64,000 nucleotides of DNA from Pseudolysinimonas kribbensis (GTDB taxonomy: Bacteria; Actinomycetota; Actinomycetes; Actinomycetales; Microbacteriaceae), in NCBI RefSeq assembly GCF_030161895.1, contig NZ_BSVB01000001.1, positions 3,224,001 to 3,288,000 of the forward strand, in the 5' to 3' direction. The notes beneath the pieces were generated by a model. That model saw nothing but the letters and a program-made list of their open reading frames with translations, did not search any database and was not told the origin of the DNA. A program made the translations under genes and the position numbers. The stretch's first letter is position 1. Each line of letters opens with the position of its first letter. Below, in pieces: positions 29,729-38,546 of the stretch.

Positions 29729-29742
29729 CGGAAGGGGTCACC

Positions 29743-31203
29743 ATGGCAACCCGGAGCTCGGTGAAGTCGGTCGAGACGGTCGACGAGGACCGTCCCACGA
29801 AGACCGCGGCATCGAAGACCGCGACGAAGACGGCGGCGTCGAAGGCGCCCGCCGCGAAGAGTGCTGCGAAGCCGGCGGCCAAGCCGGCCGCGAAGGCCGC
29901 GCCGGCCACGAAGGCGGCGAGCAAGCCCGCGGCGAAGGGCGCCGCACCGAAGGGCGCGACGAAGGCCTCGGCCGCGAAGGCCTCGAAGGCGACCGCGTCC
30001 GATGAGGACGCCGACGACGAGCTCGAGCCCGACGTCGAGCTGGCGACCGACGACGAGGAGCTCGACACCGAGGACGCCGTCGCGGACCCGGATGCTGCCG
30101 ACTCGGACGTCGCGGAGGCCGCGCCCGACGCCGACGACAAGACGCCCGACGCCGCGGACGGCGACGACGCCGACGAGACGGAGGAAGAGGAGACCGAGGC
30201 CGATGCGCCGCTCCCGTCGGGTGCGCTGCGCCTCTCGATGACGGACGACGAGGACGAGGTCCCCGTCTACTCGGCCACGATCACCGGCGCCACCGCCGAC
30301 CCGGTCAAGGACTACCTCAAGCAGATCGGCAAGGTCGCGCTGCTGAACGCCGCGGAGGAGGTCGAGCTCGCGATGCGCATCGAGGCCGGCCTGTTCGCGG
30401 AGGAGAAGCTCGGCGGCATGAGCGACACCGAGAAGCGCACGCAGCTCGGTCGCGAACTCGCGTGGGTCGCTCGCGACGGCCAGCGCGCCAAGAGCCACCT
30501 GCTCGGCGCGAACCTGCGCCTCGTGGTCTCGCTCGCCAAGCGCTACACGGGTCGCGGCATGCAGTTCCTGGACCTCATCCAGGAGGGCAACCTCGGCCTC
30601 ATCCGTGCGGTCGAGAAGTTCGACTACACCAAGGGCTTCAAGTTCTCGACGTACGCCACCTGGTGGATCCGGCAGGCGATCACCCGCGCGATGGCCGACC
30701 AGGCGCGCACCATCCGCATCCCGGTGCACATGGTCGAGGTCATCAACAAGCTCGCCCGCGTGCAGCGCCAGATGCTCCAGGACCTGGGCCGCGAGCCCAC
30801 GCCCGAGGAGCTCAGCCGCGAGCTCGACATGACCCCCGAGAAGGTCATCGAGGTGCAGAAGTACGGCCGCGAGCCGATCTCGCTGCACACCCCGCTCGGC
30901 GAGGACGGCGACAGCGAGTTCGGCGACCTCATCGAGGACACCGAGGCGGTCGTGCCGGCCGACGCGGTCGGCTTCACCATGCTGCAGAAGCAGCTGGAGT
31001 CGCTCCTGGACTCGCTCAGCGAGCGCGAGGCGGGCGTGATCCGCATGCGGTTCGGCTTGGGCGACGGGATGCCGAAGACGCTCGATCAGATCGGCGACAC
31101 CTTCGGTGTGACGCGCGAGCGCATCCGCCAGATCGAGTCGAAGACGATGGCGAAGCTGCGCCACCCGTCGCGGTCGCAGTCGCTGCGCGACTACCTCGAG
31201 TAG
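29743..31203 (+). CDS. sigA: Principal RNA polymerase sigma factor
   Basis: This is the housekeeping sigma-70 factor of 486 residues. The first 160 residues are an Ala/Lys-rich then strongly acidic extension typical of actinobacterial SigA/HrdB. Region 1.2 ([16 protein letters not shown]), region 2 ([25 protein letters not shown] and WWIRQAI), region 3, and region 4 ([23 protein letters not shown]) follow. I chose the ATG at 29743, which has GAAGGGG upstream; an upstream in-frame ATG would translate through the leader hairpin. The gene is intact. The GATAAT at 29615-29620 could be a -10, but no matching -35 is evident. Confidence 0.97.
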   Translation: MATRSSVKSVETVDEDRPTKTAASKTATKTAASKAPAAKSAAKPAAKPAAKAAPATKAASKPAAKGAAPKGATKASAAKASKATASDEDADDELEPDVELATDDEELDTEDAVADPDAADSDVAEAAPDADDKTPDAADGDDADETEEEETEADAPLPSGALRLSMTDDEDEVPVYSATITGATADPVKDYLKQIGKVALLNAAEEVELAMRIEAGLFAEEKLGGMSDTEKRTQLGRELAWVARDGQRAKSHLLGANLRLVVSLAKRYTGRGMQFLDLIQEGNLGLIRAVEKFDYTKGFKFSTYATWWIRQAITRAMADQARTIRIPVHMVEVINKLARVQRQMLQDLGREPTPEELSRELDMTPEKVIEVQKYGREPISLHTPLGEDGDSEFGDLIEDTEAVVPADAVGFTMLQKQLESLLDSLSEREAGVIRMRFGLGDGMPKTLDQIGDTFGVTRERIRQIESKTMAKLRHPSRSQSLRDYLE

Positions 31204-31215
31204 GAGTCCCCCTAC

Positions 31216-32597
31216 ATGCGGGGCGGTCCTCGGGTGCTGCTCACGATCTGGGCGGCGAAGCTGGCCGCGCTCGCGCTCCGGGTGACCGGCCGGGCCGGCA
31301 CGCACGTGCCCGGGCGGATCGCCCGACGCCTGCATCCGGGGATCATCGGCGCGATCCGTCACCCGGCGCGTGTCGTCGTGGTGACCGGCACGAACGGCAA
31401 GACGACCGTCTCCAACCTGCTCGCCGAGGCGCTGCAGGGCGAGGGGATGCGTGTCGCATCGAACCGGTCGGGGTCGAACCTGGCGGCCGGCGTCGCGATG
31501 ACGCTCATCGATGCGGTCACCTGGACCGGGAGATCGCGGGCCGACGTCGCGGTGCTGGAGATGGACGAGCGCTCGGCGAAGCTGATCCTGCCGGGGCTCG
31601 TGCCCGACATCCTGGTCTGCACGAACCTGACGCGCGACTCCATCAAGCGCAACGCGCACCCGGACTACATCGCCTGGGTGATCTCGTCGGCGCTGCCCGC
31701 CTCGACGACGCTCGTGCTCAACGCGGACGACCTCATCGCCTCCTCGATCGGGTCGGACGCGAACCCGCGGACCCACTTCGCCGTGGACCGGCTGCCGACC
31801 GACGGCGACACCCCGCACGGGGCGGCGGTGGACGCGGCGATCTGCCCGGTGTGCGATGCGCCGCTGGTCTGGGACTACTGGCGCTTCAACCACATCGGCA
31901 GGGCGCACTGCCCGAACGGCGACTTCCGCTCGCCGACGGCCGCGTACCGCGCGCAGCAGGTGGACGGCCCGAACCGCCGGGTCGTGCTCGATCTCGACGG
32001 CGATGCGCGACCGGCCACGCTCATCAACCCGAACATCGTCAACGTCTACAACGAGGTCGCGGTCGCCGCGGTGCTCGACCGGCTCGGGATCGCGCGCGAG
32101 CGCCTCGTCTCCGCGTTCGATCGGCTGCAGCCGCCGACCACGCGGTTCCAGGAGGAGACCGTGGGCGGGGTCGAGCTCGTGCGCCTCCTCACCAAGGGCC
32201 TCGTCGGGGTCGCCTGCTCGCGCGCGTTCGAGTACCTGGCGTCGTTCAGCGGGCGCAAGGCCGTCGTGCTCAACATCGACGAGGTGAGCGAGCGCACCAC
32301 CGACGTCGAGAACACCGCGTGGACCTACGACGCCGACTACGACTACCTGGCGACGAGCGACGTGCAGCAGATCGTCGTGGGGGAGTCCGCCGCCACGACC
32401 AGGCGCTGCGGCTCGCGATCGCGGGCGTGCCGGCGCAGCGCATCGTCACGGTGGCGTCGGAGCTCGCCACGGCCGACACGATCGACCTCGCGGGCGCGGC
32501 GCAGGTGTTCAACCTGCACAGCGTGCACAACGCGGTCATCACCGGCACCCCGGTGCAGGCGCGCCTGCGCGAGCGGCTGAGGGGCGGGGCCGCGTGA
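31216..32597 (+). CDS. murT: MurT-like Mur ligase family protein (frameshifted)
   Basis: MurT is a Mur-ligase-like ATPase that activates the alpha-carboxyl of D-Glu in lipid II; with GatD it makes D-isoglutamine. The joined protein of 460 residues has a hydrophobic N-terminus, the ATP-binding GTNGKTTVSNLLA (residues 58-70), an inserted zinc-ribbon region (ICPVCDAPLVWDYW with HCPNG, one Cys fewer than the usual four) and the C-terminal TAWTYDADYDYL with the expected Asp. The frame breaks in GGGGG at 32379-32383; one G gives QIVVGGVRRHDQALRLAIAGV. It overlaps gatD by four bases. The partner lacks glutaminase residues, so the product may not be D-isoglutamine. Confidence 0.88.
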
Positions 32598-33343
32598 GTC
32601 TCACGGTCGAGATGCTCTTCCCGGAGATCGCAAACCTCCATGGCGACAACGCCAACATCGACTACCTCGCGCAGTGCCGTCCGGACGCGCGGGTCATCCG
32701 CACCGGACTCACCGACCCGCCCGCCTTCGCCGCCGGCCCCGTCGATCTCGTCTACCTCGGTCCGCTCACCGAGAAGGGCCAGCTCAAGGCGATCGCGCAC
32801 CTGCGCCCGCACCGCGACCGGATCGTGGAGCTCATCGAGACGGGCACCGTCTTCCTGTTCACGCACAACGCCCTCGAGGTGCTGGGGGCCCGCATCCGCA
32901 ACGACGAGATGGGCTACGACGAGCCCGGCGTCGGCGTCTTCGAGCTCGAGGCGACACTGGCGATGTTCGGGCGGTACAGCGGCAAGGTCATGGGTACCGT
33001 TCCCGAGGTCGGTCCCGAGCATCCGGTGCTCGGGTACAAGTCGCAGTTCTCGATGGTGACCGCGCCGGAGTCGCTGCCCGGATTCCTCACCGCCGAGCGG
33101 GGGATCGGCCGCAACCGGGCGACCGCGGTCGAGGGCGTGCGCCGCAACAACTTCTTCGGCACCTCGCTGCTCGGGCCGATCCTCGTCGACAACCCTCACC
33201 TGACGCGCGCCCTGCTCCGGATCCTCGATCCCGGCACCGAGCCGGTGCTCGCCCACGAGCGCCTCGCCCTGGCCGCCTACGACCAGCGGCTGGCCGACTT
33301 CCGCGACCCGAGACGCTGGCACCCGTTCGAGCGGGTCGAGTAG
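32594..33343 (+). CDS. gatD: GatD-like glutamine-amidotransferase-fold protein lacking catalytic residues
   Basis: This 249-residue protein is the coupled partner of MurT and keeps the GatD fold: MLFPEIANLHGDNANIDYLAQ at the start and NFFGTSLLGPILVDNP near the end. The nucleophile elbow, normally ICGGxQxLG or ICAAIQVLG, reads LFTHNALEVLG (residues 88-98) with no Cys. The catalytic His, normally in TYMHGP or TYLHGP, is Leu in TSLLGP (190-195). The substrate-binding GFENH stretch is also lost. It therefore should not release ammonia from glutamine. It may be a structural subunit of MurT or may bind another amino-group donor. The reading frame is clean, so decay is unlikely. Confidence 0.82.
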   Translation: MSLTVEMLFPEIANLHGDNANIDYLAQCRPDARVIRTGLTDPPAFAAGPVDLVYLGPLTEKGQLKAIAHLRPHRDRIVELIETGTVFLFTHNALEVLGARIRNDEMGYDEPGVGVFELEATLAMFGRYSGKVMGTVPEVGPEHPVLGYKSQFSMVTAPESLPGFLTAERGIGRNRATAVEGVRRNNFFGTSLLGPILVDNPHLTRALLRILDPGTEPVLAHERLALAAYDQRLADFRDPRRWHPFERVE

Positions 33344-33368
33344 CGCCGCGGGCGGCGGCTCGACGAGC

Positions 33369-34370
33369 TCAGAAGTGCATCGCCGCCCGGTACACGGGCA
33401 GCAGCCCCGTGCGCACGCCCGACAGCGACGGCTTCAGCTGGTAGACGCCGGAGTTCGGGTTGCCCTCGATGAGCATCGGGTGCCCGGGGCCGATCGCGAC
33501 GTCCCAGCCGATGTAGGGCATCTCGGGCACGACGGGAGCCACCTGATCGAGCAGCGCGCGCACCTGCGCATACAGCGGCACCCGGAAGCCGACGATCGAG
33601 GTCCCGCTGAGGGGGTGCACCGCGAACGTGCCGCCGGCCGCGTCGAACGCCGGGTAGTGCGCGACGCCGTCGGCGTCGAGCATCGTGTACATCCCGTTGG
33701 CCGAGAAGTTGTCGACGTCGCCGCCGTTGCCGATCTTGAGCACGGCGGCGAGCAGCGTGGTGTGGCCGTCCTCGCAGAACGTGATCATGCGCAGCGAGTT
33801 GACGCTCGACGGATTCAGCGACGCCATCGCCGGGTGCTGGGCGATGAACTCCTCGACGAGGAACTGCCGCCCGGCGATGAGGGCGTCACGGAACGCGGGC
33901 CAGTCGGCGATCTCGTCGGCGCGATGCGACCGGATGCCGTGCCCGGAGAGGCTGTCCGGCACCTTCGCCATGATCCGGCCATGCCGCTCGGCGAACGTCC
34001 GCAGCTCGTCCGCCGACGACTCCCGCACGTCGAGCCACGCCCGGCCGACATAGGGCGCGAACGCGGTGTTGAACTCGATCTTGTCGCGGAAGGTGTGCCG
34101 GAACTCGCGCCGGTTGAAGCGCTCGACGAGGTGATTCGACTTCGGGTGCGTCATGTAGGTGCGGCGCTCGCGCCGCGTCAGCGTGTGGAAGTCCCAGTCG
34201 AAGTAGTCCTGGAACGCCGTCTCGTACACGACCGAGCACCACAGCATGTCGATGACCACGAACAGCCGCGGCCGGCGCGATGAGCGCGAGATGGCCCGGG
34301 CGAAGCCGAGCAGGTTGGCGGGGTTCAGCCGCCGGGCGCGACCGAGGAGATACGTCAGGCGCTGCGGCAC
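33369..34370 (-). CDS. ATP-grasp protein of the sugar-transfer-associated type
   Basis: This 333-residue protein resembles the ATPgrasp_ST family, often found with cell-envelope sugar genes. It has MAKVPDSLSGHGI (nucleotide-binding Lys and loop), FLVEEFIAQHPAMASLNPSSVNSLRMITF in the centre, and a C-terminal metal site with EMPYIGWDVAIGPGHPMLIEGNPNSGVYQ. ATP-grasp enzymes form C-N bonds through acyl phosphates. The reaction is unknown here. It converges with murT-gatD, and a cell-wall role is possible by position only. TAGGCT ends six bases before the GTG on the minus strand, so it is probably leaderless. Confidence 0.8.
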   Translation of the reverse strand: MPQRLTYLLGRARRLNPANLLGFARAISRSSRRPRLFVVIDMLWCSVVYETAFQDYFDWDFHTLTRRERRTYMTHPKSNHLVERFNRREFRHTFRDKIEFNTAFAPYVGRAWLDVRESSADELRTFAERHGRIMAKVPDSLSGHGIRSHRADEIADWPAFRDALIAGRQFLVEEFIAQHPAMASLNPSSVNSLRMITFCEDGHTTLLAAVLKIGNGGDVDNFSANGMYTMLDADGVAHYPAFDAAGGTFAVHPLSGTSIVGFRVPLYAQVRALLDQVAPVVPEMPYIGWDVAIGPGHPMLIEGNPNSGVYQLKPSLSGVRTGLLPVYRAAMHF

Positions 34371-34401
34371 CCGCTGAGCCTATCCGCGGGCGCGGCGGTC
34401 G

Positions 34402-34854
34402 TCAGCCGACCCGCTCGTAGTCCAGCGACAGGTCGCCCTCTCACTCGCCGCCGCGGCGCATCCGTCCCGTGCCCGTCATCCGGGAGCGGTCCTCGGAGAG
34501 GACGAGCGTCTGGCGCTGCGCGAATCCCGCCTCGTCGCGCGACCACGACAGTCGGCCGTCGGCGAACTCGACCTCGTAGCGGCGCGACACCCCGCGCTCA
34601 TCGAAATAGCTCATGGTCAGTGTGCCGGCCGCGTCGTCGCTGCCGATCACGGCGACGGCGTCGGGCACTTCGGCCTGCTCCATCTCCGTGCGCATCACGA
34701 GGAAGGCGCCGCCCTCGAGCCAGGCGAACGACGTGCGTCCGCGGAAGGTCGTGCCGGGCATCAGCGGGTGGGTCCCCGTGGTGCGCCACTGCCCGACGAC
34801 CACCTCCAGGGGACGCAAGGCGGGGTTGGGGATGAGGGCCGCAGTGCCGATCAC
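34402..34854 (-). CDS. DUF1579-like small protein interrupted by an in-frame stop
   Basis: This is a lipocalin-like beta-rich protein with LEVVVGQWRTTGTHPLMPGT at the start and YFDERGVSRRYEVEF in the middle. The frame meets TGA at 34443-34441, but the following bases stay in frame for EGDLSLDYERVG and a second TGA at 34404. The first stop stands where a Trp would fit (TGG to TGA by one transition), giving a normal ending of W-x-DLSLDYER. It is either a nonsense change or a base-call error. The start is GTG with TAGTCT ending seven bases before it. No function is known. It is divergent from the PNPOx-like gene. Confidence 0.6.
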
Positions 34855-34893
34855 GCGCCGAAGACTATCGAGGTCGACCGCGATACTGAAGGC

Positions 34894-35544
34894 ATGCCCA
34901 CCCTCCGCGAGCGCCTCCGCGCCGTGCCTTCGGTCACGGGTAGCGCCCCGGTGTTCGACCCCGCGTCGGCTCCGGACGACCCGCGCCTCCTGCTGCTCGA
35001 CTGGCTCGACGACGCGCTGGATGCGGGCGTGCTCGAACCGCTCGCGATCACGCTGGCGACGATGGGCGCGGATGGTGCCGACGCCCGCGTGCTCATGCTC
35101 AAGGATGTGACCGCGAGCGGCGAGCTCGAGATCGCCACCACCGCGGAGGCCGCGAAGAGCCGCCAGCTCGAGCTCGAGCCGCGATGCGCGGTGAGCGTCT
35201 ACTGGCGCGAACGCGCCCGCGCGATCCGGATGCGGGGCGTCGCCCACCGTGCGTCCGCCGCCGACGCGGCCGCCGACTTCCTCGCCCGCAGTCCGCACTC
35301 GCGCGCGCTCGTCCTGGCGGGACGTCAGGGCGAGCCCATCGACCCGGCCGAGCGCGCGCACGCCGTCGCCGAGGCCGAGGAGCGCATCGCGCGCGAGCCG
35401 GGGCTCATCGCCGAGAACTGGGTTCTGTGGAGGGTCGACCCGACCGCCTACGAGTTCTGGCAGGGCGACGCCGGGCGCGACCACATCCGGGTCCGTTACG
35501 AGAAGGACGACGCCGGGTGGCGTCACGAACGCGTCGGAGCGTAG
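34894..35544 (+). CDS. Pyridoxamine-phosphate-oxidase-fold flavoprotein
   Basis: This 216-residue protein is a member of the PdxH (pyridoxal 5'-phosphate synthase) family. It has LATMGADGADARVLMLKDV near residue 55, the FMN-binding KSRQLELEPRCAVSVYWRERARAIRMRG, and the C-terminal NWVLWRVDPTAYEFWQG. True PdxH usually ends in RLxP, which is absent, so it may be a PdxH-like oxidase with another substrate. GATACT ends six bases before the ATG, fitting a leaderless message. It is intact and stands alone. Confidence 0.75.
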   Translation: MPTLRERLRAVPSVTGSAPVFDPASAPDDPRLLLLDWLDDALDAGVLEPLAITLATMGADGADARVLMLKDVTASGELEIATTAEAAKSRQLELEPRCAVSVYWRERARAIRMRGVAHRASAADAAADFLARSPHSRALVLAGRQGEPIDPAERAHAVAEAEERIAREPGLIAENWVLWRVDPTAYEFWQGDAGRDHIRVRYEKDDAGWRHERVGA

Positions 35545-35562
35545 CTCCGGCCGGCGTTCCGC

Positions 35563-35784
35563 TCAGGCGTCGGCCTCGAGGAGGCGGCTGGTCTCGTCGT
35601 GCCAGGCCAGTGCGGACGGCTGCAGCTTGTCCTTGAACTCCGCGGCGTGGTGCGCGCAGAACAGGAGCTCGCCCGAGGCGAGCACGACGCGCACGTAGGC
35701 CTGGGCACCGCAGCTGTCGCAGCGATCGAGCGCGGTGAGCGAGGGCACGTCGAGTTCGTCGATGGTGTCGGTGATCTGGCTCAT
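35563..35784 (-). CDS. DUF7455-type small zinc-ribbon-like protein
   Basis: This 73-residue actinobacterial protein has two metal-binding pairs: CDSCGAQAYVRV and LLFCAHHAAEF. It fits the small conserved family found near sigA in Actinobacteria. The role is unknown, but the paired Cys/His residues suggest a zinc site. An AGGAG ribosome binding site precedes the ATG at 35784. Confidence 0.8.
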   Translation of the reverse strand: MSQITDTIDELDVPSLTALDRCDSCGAQAYVRVVLASGELLFCAHHAAEFKDKLQPSALAWHDETSRLLEADA

Positions 35785-35897
35785 GTCCTGCTCCTTGGGC
35801 TCGGGTGCCGTCGAGGCCTCCAGTCAAGCACGGGATCGCCCGGGAGGTCCGGCAGTCGACCTTGCGTTTCGCTCGGAGCGGAACCTAGGTTCTGATC

Positions 35898-36316
35898 ATG
35901 GCGCAGCTGGGCAACATCACCTTCTACGCGGAGGATCCGGATCGCCTCGCGCGCTTCTGGGCGGGGTCTTCGGCTACCCGCCGCCCGACCTCGACGGCTT
36001 CGCCGAGTTCATGGCGACGCGGGGCCTGTCGCGCGAGGACGTCGAGAAGCGGTCGATGGTCGAGGATCCGGAGGGGTGCGGGCCGCGTCTCTACTTCCAT
36101 CACGCGGCCGGTCCCAAGGAGGGTCGCAACCGCATCCACCTGGATGTGAACCTCGGGAGCCAGCATCGCGACCTTGCCGAACTGGAGGCCGAGAAGGACC
36201 GGCTGGTCGGGCTCGGCGCCACCGTCGTGCGGCTCGTCGACCAGCGCTGGGGCGAGGCGCACGAGCAGTACTTCCAGCTGCAGGATCCCGAGGGCAACGA
36301 GTTCTGCCTGCAGTAG
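35898..36316 (+). CDS. VOC-family protein (frameshifted)
   Basis: This is a glyoxalase-fold protein of about 139 residues. It starts LGNITFYAEDPDRLARFWAG and, after a one-base break in the GGGG run at 35963-35966, continues VFGYPPPDLDGFAEFM to the typical ending YFQLQDPEGNEFCLQ. TAGGTT ends six bases before the ATG, the leaderless layout. No substrate can be named for this family from sequence. It precedes parE, which has its own ribosome binding site. Confidence 0.82.
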
Positions 36317-36384
36317 GAGTGGTGCCGGGCCGGGGTCGCGGGTGCCGCCTACGCTGAGAGGGCCCGCCCACCCGAAGGAGCTCC

Positions 36385-38484
36385 GTGGCGTCTTCCAGCG
36401 ACTACACCGCCCGTCACCTCAGCGTGCTCGAGGGGCTGGAGGCCGTGCGCAAGCGGCCGGGGATGTACATCGGGTCGACCGACTCCCGCGGTCTCATGCA
36501 CTGCCTCTGGGAGATCATCGACAACTCCGTCGACGAGGCGCTCGCCGGCTTCGGCCAGGACATCGAGGTGGTGCTGCATGACGACGGCAGCGTCGAGGTC
36601 CGCGATCACGCCCGCGGCATCCCGGTCGACATCGAGCCCAAGACCGGGCTCTCGGGTGTCGAGGTCGTCTTCACCAAGCTGCACGCGGGCGGCAAGTTCG
36701 GCTCGGGCTCGTACGCGGCCTCCGGTGGCCTGCACGGCGTCGGCGCCTCGGTCGTCAACGCGCTGAGCGAGCGGCTCGACGTCGAGGTCGACCGCGACGG
36801 TGTGACGTGGGCGATGTCGTTCCACCGGGGAGAGCCCGGCACCTTCGCCGATACGGGCGAGCCGAGCCCGGATGCCCCGTTCACCCCGTTCACGTCGGGG
36901 TCGGAGCTGCGCAAGGCCGGCAAGGTCGCGAAGGGAGTGAGCGGCACGCGCATCCGGTACTGGGCCGACCGGCAGATCTTCACGAAGGGGGCGGGGTTCC
37001 AGCTGGAGGAGCTGACCGGCCGCGCGCGGCAGACCGCCTTCCTCGTGCCGGGGCTCGGGATCGACATCCTGGACAAGCGCGAGAACGCCGAGGGGATCGC
37101 GGGGGAGAACCGGGAGACCTTCCGCTTCGCGGGCGGGATCTCCGAGTTCGCCGACTTCCTCGCCCCCGACGACCCGCTCACGAGCACCTGGCGTATCCAG
37201 GGCACCGGGGCGTACTCCGAGACGGTGCCGGTGCTGCAGGAGAACGGGCACATGGTCTCGACCGAGGTGCAGCGCCAGTGCGAGGTCGACATCGCGCTGC
37301 GCTGGGGCACCGGGTACGACACGGTGTTCCGCAGCTTCGTCAACATCATCGCGACCCCGAAGGGCGGCACCCACCAGGCCGGCTTCGAGCAGGGACTCAT
37401 GAAGTTCCTGCGCGCCGAGATCGAGCGCAATGCGCGCCGGCTCAAGGTCGGCCAGAACGAGAAGCTCGAGAAGGAGGACATGCTCGCCGGGCTCACCGCC
37501 GTCCTCACCGTCCGCCTGCCCGAGCCGCAGTTCGAGGGGCAGACCAAGGAGGTGCTCGGCACCCCGGCGATCCGCGCGATCGTCGCGAACACGCTCAGCA
37601 CGGCCCTCGGCCAGCGGTTCTCCAGCTCGAAGGCCGACGACAAGCGGCAGTCCGCCGTCGTGCTGGAGAAGGTCGTCTCGGAGATGAAGGCGCGCATCTC
37701 GGCCCGCGCCCACAAGGAGACCCAGCGTCGCAAGAACGCGCTCGAGAGCTCGTCGCTGCCCGCGAAGCTCGTCGACTGCCGCTCCAACGACGTCGCCGGC
37801 ACCGAGCTGTTCATCGTCGAGGGCGACTCCGCCCTCGGCACCGCCAAGCTCGGCCGCGACAGCGAATACCAGGCCCTGCTGCCCATCCGGGGCAAGATCC
37901 TCAACGTGCAGAAGGCGTCGGTCGCCGACATGCTCTCCAACGCCGAGTGCGCGTCAATCATCCAGGTGATCGGGGCGGGCTCGGGCCGCACGTTCGAGCT
38001 CGACCAGGCCCGCTACGGCAAGGTCATCATCATGGCCGACGCCGACGTCGACGGTGCCCACATCCGCACCCTGCTGCTCACCCTGTTCTTCAAGTACATG
38101 CCGGCGATGATCGAGGACGGTCGCGTGTTCGCCGCGGTTCCGCCGCTGCACCGGGTCGTCATCCAGAACCCCGGCTCCAAGCCGAATGAGATCGTCTACA
38201 CGTACTCCGAGGCGGAGCTGAACCAGGTGCTGGCGACGCTGCGCAAGTCGGGTCGCAAGTACCAGGATCCGATCCAGCGCTACAAGGGACTGGGCGAGAT
38301 GGATGCCGACCAGCTCGCCGAGACGACCATGAGCCGTGCGCACCGCACCCTGCGTCGCGTGAAGGTAGCCGACGCCGAGCAGGCGGCGCGCGTCTTCGAG
38401 CTCCTCATGGGCAACGACGTCGCGCCGCGCAAGGACTTCATCATCGCCGGGCAGGGTCTCGACCGCTCCCGCGTCGACGTCTGA
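36385..38484 (+). CDS. parE: DNA topoisomerase IV subunit B
   Basis: This is the ATPase subunit of the type IIA topoisomerase that decatenates chromosomes, 699 residues. The GHKL ATPase has WEIIDNSVDEAL, DHARGIPVD and GGLHGVGASVVNALS; the Toprim domain has IVEGDSALGTAK and DADVDGAHIRTLLL; the C-terminus ends QRYKGLGEMDADQL and IAGQGLDRSRVDV. I name it ParE rather than GyrB because a parC-like partner lies 2.2 kb away and no gyrA accompanies it. The GTG has AAGGAG upstream. It is intact. Confidence 0.88.
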   Translation: MASSSDYTARHLSVLEGLEAVRKRPGMYIGSTDSRGLMHCLWEIIDNSVDEALAGFGQDIEVVLHDDGSVEVRDHARGIPVDIEPKTGLSGVEVVFTKLHAGGKFGSGSYAASGGLHGVGASVVNALSERLDVEVDRDGVTWAMSFHRGEPGTFADTGEPSPDAPFTPFTSGSELRKAGKVAKGVSGTRIRYWADRQIFTKGAGFQLEELTGRARQTAFLVPGLGIDILDKRENAEGIAGENRETFRFAGGISEFADFLAPDDPLTSTWRIQGTGAYSETVPVLQENGHMVSTEVQRQCEVDIALRWGTGYDTVFRSFVNIIATPKGGTHQAGFEQGLMKFLRAEIERNARRLKVGQNEKLEKEDMLAGLTAVLTVRLPEPQFEGQTKEVLGTPAIRAIVANTLSTALGQRFSSSKADDKRQSAVVLEKVVSEMKARISARAHKETQRRKNALESSSLPAKLVDCRSNDVAGTELFIVEGDSALGTAKLGRDSEYQALLPIRGKILNVQKASVADMLSNAECASIIQVIGAGSGRTFELDQARYGKVIIMADADVDGAHIRTLLLTLFFKYMPAMIEDGRVFAAVPPLHRVVIQNPGSKPNEIVYTYSEAELNQVLATLRKSGRKYQDPIQRYKGLGEMDADQLAETTMSRAHRTLRRVKVADAEQAARVFELLMGNDVAPRKDFIIAGQGLDRSRVDV

Positions 38485-38546
38485 TTCCGGACGCCGCCTG
38501 AGCGCGCCCTCAGCGCCCGCTCACGGCGCCGTCGTAGCGTGGAGCC

